Shown: positions 17,108-27,068, counted from the first letter of the stretch. The stretch: 64,000 bases of DNA from Azospirillaceae bacterium (GCA_028283825.1 JAPWJW010000003.1:1077501-1141500), one strand, 5' to 3'. Notes: generated by a model not told the origin, from the sequence alone. A program made the numbers and translations.

Positions 17108-18229
17108 ATGACGAAGAACCCGCGTATTTCCTTTGAGGACCCGGCAACGATGGCGGATGGCGCCCTGATCCCCCTGGCGGATGGCGCCGCGCATGCGGCG
17201 ACGGACAACACCGCGCCCATGATCGATCCGTTCGGCCGGTCCATCCGCTACCTGCGCGTCTCGGTCACCGACCGTTGTGATTTCCGCTGCGTCTATTGCA
17301 TGTCGGAAGACATGTCCTTCCTGCCCAAGGACCAGGTCCTGTCGCTGGAGGAACTGGAGCGCCTGTGCAGCACCTTCATCGCCACCGGCGTGCGCAAGCT
17401 GCGCCTGACGGGCGGGGAGCCGCTGGTGCGCCGCGGCATCATGGATTTGATCCGCAGCCTGGGCCGCCACCTGGCCACCGGCGCGCTGGACGAACTGACG
17501 CTGACCACCAACGGCAGCCAGCTGGGCCGCTATGCCGCCGACCTGTATGCCGCCGGCGTCCGCCGGGTGAACGTCAGCCTGGACACGCTGGACCCCGATC
17601 GTTTCAAGGCCATCACCCGCTGGGGCAAGCTGGCACCGGTGCTGGATGGCATTGCCGCCGCCAAGGCCGCCGGCCTGTCGGTCAAGATCAACTGCGTGGC
17701 CCTGCGCGGCGTGAACGACGGTGAGATCCACGACCTGGTCGCCTGGTGCGGGCGCGAGGGCCATGACCTGACCTTCATCGAGGTCATGCCCATGGGCGAC
17801 ATGGATGAGGGCGGACAGGGCGGCGGCGTGCGGGCCGACCAGTACTGGCCCCTGTCCATGCTACGTGCCGAACTGGCGCGGCGCTGGACCCTGACCGACC
17901 TGCCCATCAGCACCGGCGGCCCCGCCCGCTATGCCCGGGTGGCGGAGACCGGCGGCCGTATCGGCTTCATCACACCCATGACCCACAATTTCTGCGAAAG
18001 CTGCAACCGCGTGCGGCTGACCTGCACCGGCATGCTGTACATGTGCCTGGGCCAGGACGACGCCGCCGACCTGCGGGCGGTGCTGCGCGCATCCCCCGAC
18101 GACGACGCGCCGCTGACGGTCGCCATCGCCGAGGCCATCGCGCGCAAGCCCAAGGGGCACGACTTCATCATCGACCGCCGCCACAAGGGTCCCGCCGTCA
18201 GCCGGCACATGAGCGTCACCGGCGGCTGA
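17108..18229 (+). CDS. moaA: GTP 3',8-cyclase MoaA
   Basis: The protein has 373 residues. This radical-SAM enzyme catalyses the first step of molybdenum cofactor synthesis. The N-terminal CDFRCVYC motif binds the SAM-ligating 4Fe-4S cluster. The C-terminal [18 protein letters not shown] motif holds the second cluster that binds [16 protein letters not shown] and LTTNGSQL are conserved. The protein ends in the Gly-Gly tail needed for activity in MoaA. The core begins at [19 protein letters not shown]; the first about 37 residues are poorly conserved, so an ATG at 17150 or 17219 could be the true start. No other moa gene is nearby. Confidence 0.93.
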   Translation: MTKNPRISFEDPATMADGALIPLADGAAHAATDNTAPMIDPFGRSIRYLRVSVTDRCDFRCVYCMSEDMSFLPKDQVLSLEELERLCSTFIATGVRKLRLTGGEPLVRRGIMDLIRSLGRHLATGALDELTLTTNGSQLGRYAADLYAAGVRRVNVSLDTLDPDRFKAITRWGKLAPVLDGIAAAKAAGLSVKINCVALRGVNDGEIHDLVAWCGREGHDLTFIEVMPMGDMDEGGQGGGVRADQYWPLSMLRAELARRWTLTDLPISTGGPARYARVAETGGRIGFITPMTHNFCESCNRVRLTCTGMLYMCLGQDDAADLRAVLRASPDDDAPLTVAIAEAIARKPKGHDFIIDRRHKGPAVSRHMSVTGG

Positions 18230-18407
18230 CACCTCAACCCCCGCGTGAAATCGGGACGGCCGTTACCCGGCCGGCCTTTGGTCATCGTTCCTTTACCCGG
18301 ATCGATCCGCTAAGGTAGCGTCCGATTGCGGTTAACGGGTCCCCGGCAGCGACCCCCGAACAATTCCCCAGCCCACCCCTTGAGCGGGCGAACCCAGGCG
18401 AAGGCGC

Positions 18408-19274
18408 ATGCTCGATCAATCCCCGCGCCCCCCGATCCGGATTCCGGGCCAGACGTCCGCCGCGTCCGCCACCGACGGAATGCCCGGCCAGTGCGACGCC
18501 CCGCCCCTGCCCGCCAATCCGGCGCTGTGCATCGTGGCGTCGGACACGCCGGAAGCGCTGCTGGCCCGCGATGAACTGGCGGACCGCTATGGCGCCGTGC
18601 GGGCCGAGGATGCCGACGTCATCATCGCGCTGGGCGGCGATGGCTTCCTGCTGGAAACGTTGCACCGCTACCTGCCGCTGTGCAAACCGGTCTACGGCAT
18701 GAACCGCGGGTCGGTGGGCTTCCTGCTGAACTACTACAGTCCTGATGAGCTGACCGACCGCCTGCGCCGGGCCCAGCGCGTGGCGCTGAACCCCCTGCGC
18801 ATGGTGGCCACCAACGCCCAGGGGCGACATGAGGCCCTGGCCTTCAACGAGGTGTCGCTGCTGCGCGAGACCCGCCAGGCCGCCAAGCTGCGCATCAGCG
18901 TGGACGGGGTGGAGCGCCTGGCGGAGCTGGCCTGCGACGGCGCCCTGGTGTCCACCCCCGCCGGCAGCACGGCCTACAACCTGTCGGCCCACGGCCCCAT
19001 CATCCCCCTGGGCGCCGGCGTCCTGGCCCTGACACCCATCAGCGCCTTCCGCCCCCGGCGCTGGCGCGGCGCCCTGCTGCCCCATGCCGCCCGCTTGCAA
19101 TTCGATATTCTGGAGGGCGCCAAGCGCCCGGTCAGCGCCGTGGCCGACTTCACCGAGATCCGCGACGTGGCGCGGGTGGAGGTGTGTGAGGACCGCAGCG
19201 TCGCCAGCATCCTGCTGTTCGATCCGGAAATGAACCTGGAAGAGCGGATCCTGAAGGAACAGTTCACGCCCTGA
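18408..19274 (+). CDS. nadK: NAD kinase
   Basis: The protein has 288 residues and phosphorylates NAD to NADP. The signature GGDGF is at residues 76-80 in [16 protein letters not shown]. Also conserved are [18 protein letters not shown]-type FNEVSLLRE, and the glycine-rich [22 protein letters not shown] loop. The first about 37 residues are a Pro-rich extension without family similarity, so the real start may be slightly internal, although no strong alternative ribosome binding site is evident. It follows moaA by 178 nt and may have its own promoter. Confidence 0.93.
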   Translation: MLDQSPRPPIRIPGQTSAASATDGMPGQCDAPPLPANPALCIVASDTPEALLARDELADRYGAVRAEDADVIIALGGDGFLLETLHRYLPLCKPVYGMNRGSVGFLLNYYSPDELTDRLRRAQRVALNPLRMVATNAQGRHEALAFNEVSLLRETRQAAKLRISVDGVERLAELACDGALVSTPAGSTAYNLSAHGPIIPLGAGVLALTPISAFRPRRWRGALLPHAARLQFDILEGAKRPVSAVADFTEIRDVARVEVCEDRSVASILLFDPEMNLEERILKEQFTP

Positions 19275-19415
19275 TCCGCGTGGGATTGCCCGCTAAGGGC
19301 GGCGCGGAAGGGGGGAACCATCCGTCGCCAGACGTGATACAACCTTCCGCCGGCGGGCCTGCGGGGCTTGGACGGACCGCCGGGAATCGAAACAAGAGAC
19401 TGTCAGGGAAACCCG

Positions 19416-21545
19416 ATGACACGTACCGCTCTGCTTGGAACCGTGGGCGCATTGGCGCTCGCAGCGCTCACCGCCGCCCCGGCGCTGGCGGCGAAGCCCG
19501 CCAACCCCTTCGCCGCCGCCAGCACCTTGCCGTTTGAGGCCCCGCGCTTCGACGTCATCAAGGACGCCGACTACCTGCCCGCCTTCCAGCAGGGCATGAA
19601 GATCCAGCTGGCCGAGATCAAGAAGATCGCCGACAACCCGTCGGCCCCCACCTTCGACAACACCCTGGTGGCGATGGAGAAGTCCGGCCGCATGCTGGAC
19701 CGGGTGAGCCAGGCCTTCTTCGGCGTGGTGCAGGCCAACACCAACGACACGCTGGACAAGGTGCAGACCGAGGTGTCGCCCAAGCTGGCCCAGCACCAGG
19801 ATGCCATCTATCTCAACGCCAAGCTGTTCCAGCGGGTCAAGGCGCTGTACGACACGCGCGACAGCCTGAACCTGAACCCTGAGCAGGCCCAGCTGCTGAA
19901 GGTCTGCTACGAGCAGTTCATCCACGCCGGCGCCCAGCTGAACGACGCCGACAAGGCCAAGCTGCGCGAGCTCAACACCACGCTGTCGTCGCTGGAGACC
20001 GCCTTCCAGCAGAAGCTGGTGGCCGCGGCCAAGGCCGGCGGCCTGGTGGTGGACGACAAGGCCAAGCTGGCCGGCCTGGGCGATAACGGCATCGCCGCCG
20101 CCGGTGAGGCCGCCAAGGGCCGCAAGCTGGACGGCAAGTACCTGCTGCCGCTGCAGAACACCACGCAGCAGCCCGCCCTGTCCTCCCTGGATGACCGGGC
20201 CACGCGCCAGGCCCTGTTCGAGCGCAGCTGGACCCGCGCCGAAACGGGCGACGCCAACGACACCCGCGCCACCATCGCCGACCTGGCCCACCTGCGGGCG
20301 CAGAAGGCCAAGCTGCTGGGCTTCCCCAACTACGCGGCCTACGTGCTGTCCGACCAGATGGCGGTGACGCCGGAGGCGGCGGAAGGCTTCATGAAGCGCA
20401 TGGTCCCCGCGCTGGCGGCGGAACAGAAGCGCGAGGCGGCGGAGATCCAGGCCCAGATCAAGAAGGACGGCCAGGATTTCGACCTGAAGCCCTGGGACTG
20501 GGCCAAGTACGCCGAAGAGGTGCGCAAGGCCAAGTACGACCTGGATGAAGGCACGCTGAAGCCCTATTTCGAGCTGCACACCGTGCTGGAGGAGGGCGTG
20601 TTCTACGCCGCCAACCAGCTGTACGGCCTGACCTTCAAGCGCCGCACCGACATCCCCGTCTACCAGCCCGACGTGCTGGTCTATGAGGTGACGGACAAGG
20701 ACGGCTCCCCCCTGGGGCTGATGTATTTCGACTACTTCAAGCGCGACAACAAGTCGGGCGGGGCCTGGATGTCCAACTTCGTCCAGCAGTCCAAGCTGCT
20801 GGGCACCAAGCCCGTGATCTACAACGTCGCCAACTTCACCAAGCCCGCCCCGGGCCAGCCGGCGCTGATCAGCTTCAGCGACGTCACCACCATGTTCCAC
20901 GAATTCGGCCACGCCCTGCACGGCCTGTTCGCCAACCAGACCTATGAGAGCCTGTCGGGCACCAACGTGGCGCGCGACTTCGTCGAGTTCCCGTCGCAGT
21001 TCAATGAGCACTGGGCGCTGGACCCCAAGGTCCTGGCCCACTATGCCAAGAACTACCAGACGGGCGAGGTCATGCCGGCCGAACTGGTGGAGAAGATCAA
21101 GAAGGCCGCCACCTTCAACCAGGGCTATGGCCTGGGCGAGGTTGTCGCCGCCGCCATGCTGGACCTGGAATGGCATTCCCTGCCGGCCGACGCGCCCAAG
21201 CAGGACGTCGACGCCTTCGAGAAGGAGGCGCTGGCCAGGGGTGGTCTGGACGTGGACGACGTGCCGCCCCGCTATCGCTCCAGCTATTTCCTGCACATCT
21301 GGGGCAACGGCTACGCCGCCGGCTATTACGCCTACCTGTGGACGGAGATGCTGGATGACGACAGCTACGCCTGGTTCAAGGACCATGGCGGCCTGACGCG
21401 CGAGAACGGCGACCGCTTCCGCGAGATGATCCTGTCCAAGGGTCACACCGAGGAATACGGCCCCATGTTCCGCGCCTTCTACGGCAAGGACCCGGACATC
21501 GGGCCCATGCTGGAGAACCGCGGCCTGGCGCCGGAAGGCAAGTAG
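19416..21545 (+). CDS. dcp: M3-family peptidyl-dipeptidase (Dcp-like), exported
   Basis: The protein has 709 residues. The N-terminus is a Sec-type signal peptide (TRTALLGTVGALALAALTAAPALAA), placing it in the periplasm. The zinc site HEFGH is at about 495-499 in TTMFHEFGHALHGLFA, with downstream conserved blocks DFVEFPSQFNEHW and YYAYLWTEMLDDD, typical of oligopeptidase A/Dcp enzymes that remove C-terminal dipeptides from short peptides. The ATG at 19416 is chosen because the signal peptide starts there. A terminator follows the stop codon. Confidence 0.92.
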   Translation: MTRTALLGTVGALALAALTAAPALAAKPANPFAAASTLPFEAPRFDVIKDADYLPAFQQGMKIQLAEIKKIADNPSAPTFDNTLVAMEKSGRMLDRVSQAFFGVVQANTNDTLDKVQTEVSPKLAQHQDAIYLNAKLFQRVKALYDTRDSLNLNPEQAQLLKVCYEQFIHAGAQLNDADKAKLRELNTTLSSLETAFQQKLVAAAKAGGLVVDDKAKLAGLGDNGIAAAGEAAKGRKLDGKYLLPLQNTTQQPALSSLDDRATRQALFERSWTRAETGDANDTRATIADLAHLRAQKAKLLGFPNYAAYVLSDQMAVTPEAAEGFMKRMVPALAAEQKREAAEIQAQIKKDGQDFDLKPWDWAKYAEEVRKAKYDLDEGTLKPYFELHTVLEEGVFYAANQLYGLTFKRRTDIPVYQPDVLVYEVTDKDGSPLGLMYFDYFKRDNKSGGAWMSNFVQQSKLLGTKPVIYNVANFTKPAPGQPALISFSDVTTMFHEFGHALHGLFANQTYESLSGTNVARDFVEFPSQFNEHWALDPKVLAHYAKNYQTGEVMPAELVEKIKKAATFNQGYGLGEVVAAAMLDLEWHSLPADAPKQDVDAFEKEALARGGLDVDDVPPRYRSSYFLHIWGNGYAAGYYAYLWTEMLDDDSYAWFKDHGGLTRENGDRFREMILSKGHTEEYGPMFRAFYGKDPDIGPMLENRGLAPEGK

Positions 21546-21603
21546 CTCCCCAGTCGGTTTGGAGCCGGCGGTGTCATGCCGTCGGCCCTTCAGACCACTG
21601 ACA

Positions 21604-21634
21604 AACCCCGTCGGATTCCGGCGGGGTTTTGTTT
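21604..21634 (+). terminator. Terminator of the M3 peptidase gene
   Basis: The AACCCCG / CGGGGTT stem is followed by TTGTTTT on the plus strand, about 60 nt after the stop codon. Confidence 0.75.
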
Positions 21635-21672
21635 TGGATGTTTCCACACCAGCGGCGCGAGAATTCGGCGCG

Positions 21673-21783
21673 TGCCGCTGTAGGCTGCGGCCGCAGCCGC
21701 CGGAGCCTTTTGGGGAGCGTAGCGGACCGAAAGGCGAGGATAGCCCAAGCGGCCGGACGGCCGCGCCCGGCGCCTGAGGGGCA
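21673..21783 (+). repeat. Structured interspersed element, copy A
   Basis: This is one of three full copies in the window. It starts GCCGCTGTAGGC and ends GCGCCTGAGGGGC. Stems: GGCTGC-GGCC-GCAGCC, CCTTT/AAAGG, GCGGCC-GGAC-GGCCGC, and GCCC/GGGC around GGCGCCTGA. Copies B and C keep the same stems with different bases. It lies between convergent dcp and the amidohydrolase gene, 10 nt from the latter's stop codon. Confidence 0.85.
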
Positions 21784-21793
21784 ACGCTTGAGC

Positions 21794-22654
21794 CTATTCC
21801 GCCGCCAGGCGGCGGTCGCCGATGCGGGCGGCGGCGAAGGCGTGGATGGCGCGCATCAGCGCTTCCAGGTCATGGGACAGGCGCCAGAAGCCGTCGTGGC
21901 GTTCCAGCGTCTCCTCATCCATGTACAGCCGGCGGTCGATCTCCAGCTGCAAACTGTGGCGGCCGCGCGTGGGCACGCCGTAGCGCCGCACCAGTTCCAC
22001 CCCCTTGTAGGGGTCGTTGTGGCGCACGCGGTACCCCATGCCGCGCAGCGTGGCGGCGACGAAGCGGCTGAAGGACGGGTCGCAGCTGGCGCCATCGCGG
22101 TCGCCCAGCACGAAGTCCGCCCCGGAATCGCCGGTGCCCAGCGTCGGCATGGAATGGCAGTTGAGGTGCCAGACCTGGCCGAAGCGGCCATGCAGGTCGT
22201 CCAGCACCGCCTTCAGCTGCGCGTGATAGGGCCGCCAATAGCGTTCGATACGGGCCTGCACCTCACGCACCGTCAGCTTGGCGGCGTACAGCGCCTCCCC
22301 CGGGCGGCTGACCGTGCGCACCAGGCCCATGCCGTGGCGGCTTTTTTCCGAGGGGTTCAGGGGGCCGGGCCATGCGTCGGCCAGGCAGGCGGGGTCGATG
22401 TCGTCCTCCGCCCGGTTCACATCGATATAGCTGCGCGGGAACAGGGCCTGGATCAGGGTGGCGCCCAGTTGCGGCGCGCGGCCGAACAACTCATCCACAT
22501 GCGCGTCTTCGGACTGGCGCAGCAGCATCAGGGGGCAACGGGGCGTGAAGCCCAGGGGATAGGCGGAACCGCTGTGGGGCGAGTCATAGACGACCGGGAC
22601 CAGCGTGCCTTCCGGGTCATGGCGCACCAGCACGTCATCTATCGTGAATCGCAT
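21794..22654 (-). CDS. N-formylglutamate amidohydrolase family protein
   Basis: The protein has 286 residues. VVYDSPHSGSAYP at the N-terminus, RSYIDVNRAEDDIDP, NCHSMPT and YRVRHNDPYKGVELVRRYG are the conserved metal-binding and substrate blocks of the N-formylglutamate amidohydrolase fold, a zinc deformylase related to M14 peptidases. In histidine degradation such enzymes split N-formylglutamate into formate and glutamate. No hut genes are adjacent, so the natural substrate is uncertain. The next gene, divergent on the plus strand, is another M14-type deacylase. Confidence 0.88.
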   Translation of the reverse strand: MRFTIDDVLVRHDPEGTLVPVVYDSPHSGSAYPLGFTPRCPLMLLRQSEDAHVDELFGRAPQLGATLIQALFPRSYIDVNRAEDDIDPACLADAWPGPLNPSEKSRHGMGLVRTVSRPGEALYAAKLTVREVQARIERYWRPYHAQLKAVLDDLHGRFGQVWHLNCHSMPTLGTGDSGADFVLGDRDGASCDPSFSRFVAATLRGMGYRVRHNDPYKGVELVRRYGVPTRGRHSLQLEIDRRLYMDEETLERHDGFWRLSHDLEALMRAIHAFAAARIGDRRLAAE

Positions 22655-22835
22655 CTAACTCTCACCACCAGTGGTGGCACCAGCAGCAGGACCGGCGCAA
22701 TAAGCGTTCACCATACCCCAGGGCGAGGCATCCCGTCCCTTTTCTTGACGCGTCGGACCCGGCACTATTGATGGAGCAACCAATAGGGGAAAAGGCAGCC
22801 ATGGCGCCGAAGAACACGGGCGGAGGAGGACGCTG

Positions 22836-23816
22836 ATGTGGGACAGCCCCGCCCCCGCCCTGGCCATGCCCGACCTGCGCGCCCACCGCGCCGGCAACAT
22901 GGGCGTGCCCTACGTCTGGCGGTTCCAGGCCAAGGCGCCGGGGCCCCATGTGGCGGTGGTGGTGCTGGTCCACGGCAACGAGCCCTGCGGCGCCGTGGCG
23001 CTGGACCGGCTGTTGCGGCGGGGCCTGCGGCCGGAACGCGGCGTGTGGACGCTGGCCTTCGCCAATCCCGACGCGGCCCTGGGCGGCCGCATGTTCGGCC
23101 CGCCGGCCAACCCCGTCCGCTATCTGGACCGGGATATGAACCGGCTGTGGACGGCGCCGGACGCGGCGGCGCTGGCGGGTGTCTTCTCCCCCGGGCGGGA
23201 ACAGGCGCGCGTGGCGGCGCTGGCCCCGTTGCTGCTACAGGCCGACCTGCTGTTGGACCTGCATTCCATGCAGGCGCCCTCCCCGCCCCTGACGCTGTGT
23301 GGCCGGTCGGCGCGCGGCCGCGATCTGGCGACACGCCTGGGGGACCCCGGCTGGGTGGTGGCCGACGACGGACACGCCGACGGCAAGCGCCTGATCGACC
23401 ACCCCCGCTTCACCGGCCCCACCGGCACCGCCGCCGCCATCCTGATCGAATGCGGCCAGCATGCCGCGCCGGCGGCCGGGGCCCAGGCCTGGCGCGCCCT
23501 GGTGCGTTTCCTGGCACTGTCGGACACGCTGGGCGCCGCCACCGCCCGCACCCTGCTGGCGGAGATCAACGCGCCGGAGATGCCGCCCGGCCGTCCCACC
23601 GTGGTGGACGTGACCCATGTCATCCAGGCGGAAACGGACGACTTCGCCTTCGTCCGCCCCTTCCAGGGGCTGGAGCGCATTCCCGACGCCGGCACCCTGC
23701 TGGCCCTGGACGGCCGCCGCGCGATCCATACGCCCTACGACGATTGCATCCTGGTGATGCCCAGCCGCACGCCGCGCCGGGGCCAGACGACCGTAAGGCT
23801 GGGCCGGATCGTGTGA
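22836..23816 (+). CDS. Succinylglutamate desuccinylase/aspartoacylase family protein (M14-like)
   Basis: The protein has 326 residues. The zinc-binding motif HGNEPCG (His and Glu ligands) is at about residue 49. FANPDAAL and YLDRDMNRLW follow, then the second His ligand in LLLDLHSMQAP. These are the AstE/ASPA family signatures, amide hydrolases acting on N-acylated amino acids. The C-terminal about 100 residues form the beta-rich domain usual in the family (VVDVTHVIQAETDDFAF). The start is chosen by GGAGGA just upstream of the ATG. The specific substrate is unknown; there is no arginine-succinyl pathway nearby. Confidence 0.85.
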   Translation: MWDSPAPALAMPDLRAHRAGNMGVPYVWRFQAKAPGPHVAVVVLVHGNEPCGAVALDRLLRRGLRPERGVWTLAFANPDAALGGRMFGPPANPVRYLDRDMNRLWTAPDAAALAGVFSPGREQARVAALAPLLLQADLLLDLHSMQAPSPPLTLCGRSARGRDLATRLGDPGWVVADDGHADGKRLIDHPRFTGPTGTAAAILIECGQHAAPAAGAQAWRALVRFLALSDTLGAATARTLLAEINAPEMPPGRPTVVDVTHVIQAETDDFAFVRPFQGLERIPDAGTLLALDGRRAIHTPYDDCILVMPSRTPRRGQTTVRLGRIV

Positions 23817-23844
23817 CCTGCCGGCCTCTGATCGAGGCCGCCCC

Positions 23845-25621
23845 TTACTCCACGAACCGCGCCTGTTGCAGCAGGTCGTGGAAGGTGCGCAGCACGGCGG
23901 CCCGCTCGGCCTCCGTCGCCACCCCCTCGACCAGCTTGGCATCGAAGTTCGGTTGGCGCAGGTGGGCGACGACCTGGTCGCGGACGATACGCCGCGCCTT
24001 GGGGCTGGCCAGCACATCGGCGGCGGCGAACTGCACCAGGCGCATCGCGCGCACCCGCAGGCTGGCGGCGGGATCATCCAGACGCTCGATCACCCGGTTC
24101 TGCACGATGTAGGCGGCCACCAGGTCGTCCAGCCGGCCGGCCACACGCTCCGCCACCCCGCCGGCCAGCGAGGGCCCCCCCGTCACCAGGCGGTAGAGGG
24201 CGGCCACGGCCTCCATCTTCGGCTTCAGCGGCAGGGTGCCGTCCACCAGGTCGTTCAGGGTGCCGGCACCGGTGATCACATCCATCGCCCGGGCGGCGAT
24301 GACGGGCCCATCCTTGGCCCCCACGTCCGACCGCGCCAGGCCGGCCAGATAGGCCAGCCGCGCCGCACCCGACGGCAGCAGCGCCAGCACGCCGTCCAGC
24401 GCGACGCGCCGGCCCTCCGCCCCGCCTTCCACGACGAAGCGGTGATAGCCCATCAGCATGGCCTCGGCCATCGGCGGACCACCGACCGGACCATCGGTGC
24501 GCAGCAGGCGGGCCAGCAGCGCCCGGTAGGCCATCCTCTGCTGCATCGGCTCGCCATGGGACAGGCGTTGCGCGCCCCCGCACCTGCCGGCGCAGGAAAT
24601 CCAGCAGCACGGCCCGCGTCTCCACCCCGTGCGGACCCGCCGCCCAGCGGCCGATGGCGGCGGCACAGGCCGAGGATTGTTCCGTGGGTGCCGGTTCAAA
24701 ACGGCCGTCCATCAGGTCCAGCAGGCGCCCCAGGGCGGTCACCAGGTCGGGCTGGCGGCCCAGAAGGTCGCGCACCATGTCGGGCGCGCTCAGCACGTCG
24801 GCCAGCAGCTGGTCCAGCAGGGCGGCATGGGCCGGCGCCAGCGTGTCGTCCGACGCCAGGTCGATCAGCCATTCCGCCTTGCCCGCCAGGCCGCGGATGT
24901 TGACCAGGTCGCGGCAGAGGATGACCTTGCCCAGGTATGCCACCTCCTCCGCCGCGCCGTCGCCGGCCGGAACCAGGCCCAGGACATGGCGCATGGTGGC
25001 GTCGAAGCCGATTTCCTTAGGGTAGGGCAGATTGCGGCCGGCCACCGCCTTTTCCGCCCGCAGGCGCAGACCGTCCAGCATGCCCAGAAGGGCGTCGCGC
25101 CGGGCGCGGCTGTCCTCCCCCGTCCCACGCGATTGCAGGATGGCGACGCGGGTGGCGGCATCGGGCACCAGCGCCTGGTAACCCAGCACCCGCTTGGCCT
25201 CGCCGGCATGGTGCAGCAGTTCCGAGGCGGTCACGCCCTTTTCATCCAGGTAGGGGCGCATGATCCGGGAGATCAACACCCGGCTGTCAAAGGACAGGAG
25301 CTCGCGCCCGACACGGCAATAGTGCGCCTCCTCCACCGCCACGGGCGACAGGGGGCGTGGGGCCTCCGTCCGGAACTCGGTATGGATGACGGTATCCACC
25401 GTCTGGCCGCCGCCGGGGCGGACGAATTCGCGGATGATGCGCACGCCGGCGCGGGCCGGCAGGATGCGCGCCGCCAGGGCGCGGGCCTCATCCTCTTTCC
25501 GGCAGACCCGTTCGGTCAGCCAGTGGTCGTTCTTGAAGAATTGCACTTCAAAGGAGACGCCCCGCGCCTCCATCGGCGGAGGCGCGCGCTCGGCCTCGCC
25601 ATAGGTCAGTTCCATCGTCAT
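23845..25621 (-). pseudogene. Large unrecognised protein gene disrupted by a 1-nt frameshift
   Basis: Two adjacent reading frames join into one protein of about 590 residues. The upstream frame (start near 25621, MTMELTYGEAERAPP) is coherent to LLDFLRRQVRG, then degenerates into Arg/Gly-rich text. The other frame continues sensibly with AQRLSHGEPMQQRMAYRALLARLL and runs to LLQQARFVE at 23845. The switch is at the five-C run 24575-24579 (G run on the minus strand). Deleting one G gives VRGAQRLSHG and restores a single frame. It is either a real mutation or a homopolymer error. The N-terminal region (VSFEVQFFKNDHWLTERVC) and the helical remainder match no family I recognise. Confidence 0.75.
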
Positions 25622-25838
25622 CGCCCGCCCCGACAACCGGCAATGAGCCCCAGGCGGACGGGAAAGCCCCCTTTCCCATCCGCCTGAGTGACCCGGCCCT
25701 TCGGCAGCCCCGCCGCTTTAAGCCGACTCCATTGCATGAATGCTGGGTAAAGGGTGACGCCACGCACCCGCGCAGTCAACCGAATGATCTATTACGATTG
25801 GAGAATCAGATGATTCCCCCACCTATCTAAACGGCGTA

Positions 25839-26336
25839 TCAACGATCGGGCTTGCCCTTGGTCCATGTCGGGTTGGCGTTGAACAACGGCACCGTGGAAA
25901 TGGCCATCTTGGCCGAGGCGTCCTTCACCTGGCGGCTGTAGATGACGTAGATCAGCGTGTCGTTGGCCCGATCATAGATTCGCCGGACGGCGATGGACTT
26001 GAAGATCAGGCTCTTGCGTTCGGAAAACACCTCCTCGCCACTCTTGGAGGTGTCGATCTTGCCGATGACGATGGGCCCCGTCTGCCGGCAGGAGATGGAG
26101 GTGTTGGACGGATCCTCGAACCAGTTGCCCTTGCGCAGGCGGTCGATGACGCTACGCGAGAAGCTGACGACGTGGCAGGTGACGCCCTGGATGTCGGGAT
26201 CGGACACCGCCTCGACGGTCAGCCCGTTCCCGGTCCAGTCGTTGCTGAACGACCCCACCTCATCGGCACGGGCGGCGGGGGCCGCCACCGCCAACCAGGC
26301 GGCGGCAACCCAGGCTGCGACGGTCAGGGATTTCAA
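25839..26336 (-). CDS. creA: CreA family protein (periplasmic)
   Basis: The protein has 165 residues. A signal peptide (KSLTVAAWVAAAWLAVAAPAARA) is followed by DEVGSFSNDWTGNGLTVEAVSDPDIQGVTCHVV, the CreA pattern, then FEDPSNTSISCRQTGPI and IVIGKIDTSKSGEEVFSERKSLIFK. Two cysteines (CHVV, SCRQ) probably form a disulphide. The function is unknown. The start is a TTG at 26334-26336 overlapping the TGA of the upstream gene (TTGA), which implies translational coupling. Confidence 0.85.
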   Translation of the reverse strand: MKSLTVAAWVAAAWLAVAAPAARADEVGSFSNDWTGNGLTVEAVSDPDIQGVTCHVVSFSRSVIDRLRKGNWFEDPSNTSISCRQTGPIVIGKIDTSKSGEEVFSERKSLIFKSIAVRRIYDRANDTLIYVIYSRQVKDASAKMAISTVPLFNANPTWTKGKPDR

Positions 26337-26749
26337 CTGGTCAAATCTTCCATGGTCTGGCGCACGATCTGGACGATCTGGCCCCCACGACCGGCGACGT
26401 CGAAGCCGGCGGAACTGGTGATCACGGACAGTTCGATCTCGGTGGTCGGCGCGTAACGGGCGATTTCCGACACCACCTGGTTGGACAGGACATCCTCCTT
26501 GTCCACGCCCAGGGACTTCGCCACCTCCGTCCGCCAGCCGTTGATGGCGGAGATGATGGCCGATTCGATCTGGGCCGTTTCCTCCTTGCGGCGCAGGTCG
26601 CGGTATTGCACCAGCACACGCCACGCCCCCTCGGCATAGGCGGTGTCGATGCGCGACACCTCCACCGTGCGCAGGAAGGACGCCATGCGAATCTCATCCT
26701 CGTCATGAGAAGCGTCGCGGATGGAGAAGGTGCGGATTTCCAGGGTCAT
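26333..26749 (-). CDS. HRDC-domain-like small protein
   Basis: The protein has 138 residues. The N-terminal half is a beta-rich segment (LEIRTFSIRDASHDEDE, WRVLVQYRDLRRKEET). The C-terminal half, INGWRTEVAKSLGVDKEDVLSNQVVSEIARYAPTT, has the helical A-x2-x-G-V-x5-VLSN-x4-IA pattern of HRDC domains, which in RecQ and RNase D bind nucleic acid. The domain call is by pattern only. It is coupled to creA by a TTGA overlap, although a shared function is not obvious. Confidence 0.65.
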   Translation of the reverse strand: MTLEIRTFSIRDASHDEDEIRMASFLRTVEVSRIDTAYAEGAWRVLVQYRDLRRKEETAQIESAIISAINGWRTEVAKSLGVDKEDVLSNQVVSEIARYAPTTEIELSVITSSAGFDVAGRGGQIVQIVRQTMEDLTS

Positions 26750-27068
26750 GCGCAGTCCCGATCAATAGGGCCCAGAGGAGGGCCCAGAGGAAGGCCCGGA
26801 CGACGCCGCCACACCCAGACGGGCGGCGTCCTTTCCGTGGATGCTTTCGAATATAGCCGAGCCGGGGCCGCTTTGCAGGGGGCAACACCATCGGCATGTC
26901 CGTTTTCGACCCCGGGGCGGCAATTTTCCGCCTCGCGCCCGGCCATGTATTTAATTATCACCTGCCGATCGTTCCTCCACCGACGTGACCGGCGGCCATC
27001 GCCCCATCACGGAAGGGACGGGAACGGCCCGTTCGCCTGGCCGATGCATATTTTAAGGAAACGATCCC
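26750..27068. other. 319-bp intergenic region with a 12-bp tandem repeat
   Basis: The region separates the divergent HRDC-like and ferredoxin genes. AGGGCCCAGAGG occurs twice in tandem at 26767-26790, with a partial third unit (AAGGCCC) after it, about 18 nt upstream of the HRDC-like start codon. The ferredoxin start is preceded by AAGGAAA. I see no other gene. Confidence 0.6.

Noticed and set aside
18257-18277. Hairpin after moaA as a terminator
   Set aside because: The stem is only about 5 bp and lacks a T-run; too weak to annotate as a terminator.
24074-24560. C-terminal part of the 520-residue frame as a real protein end
   Set aside because: After 24580 the translation becomes Gly/Arg/Ala-rich, while the neighbouring frame is sensible; this is frameshifted sequence.
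26767-26797. Possible CRISPR-like repeat
   Set aside because: Repeat units are only 12 bp, directly adjacent and without spacers; no cas genes are in the window.
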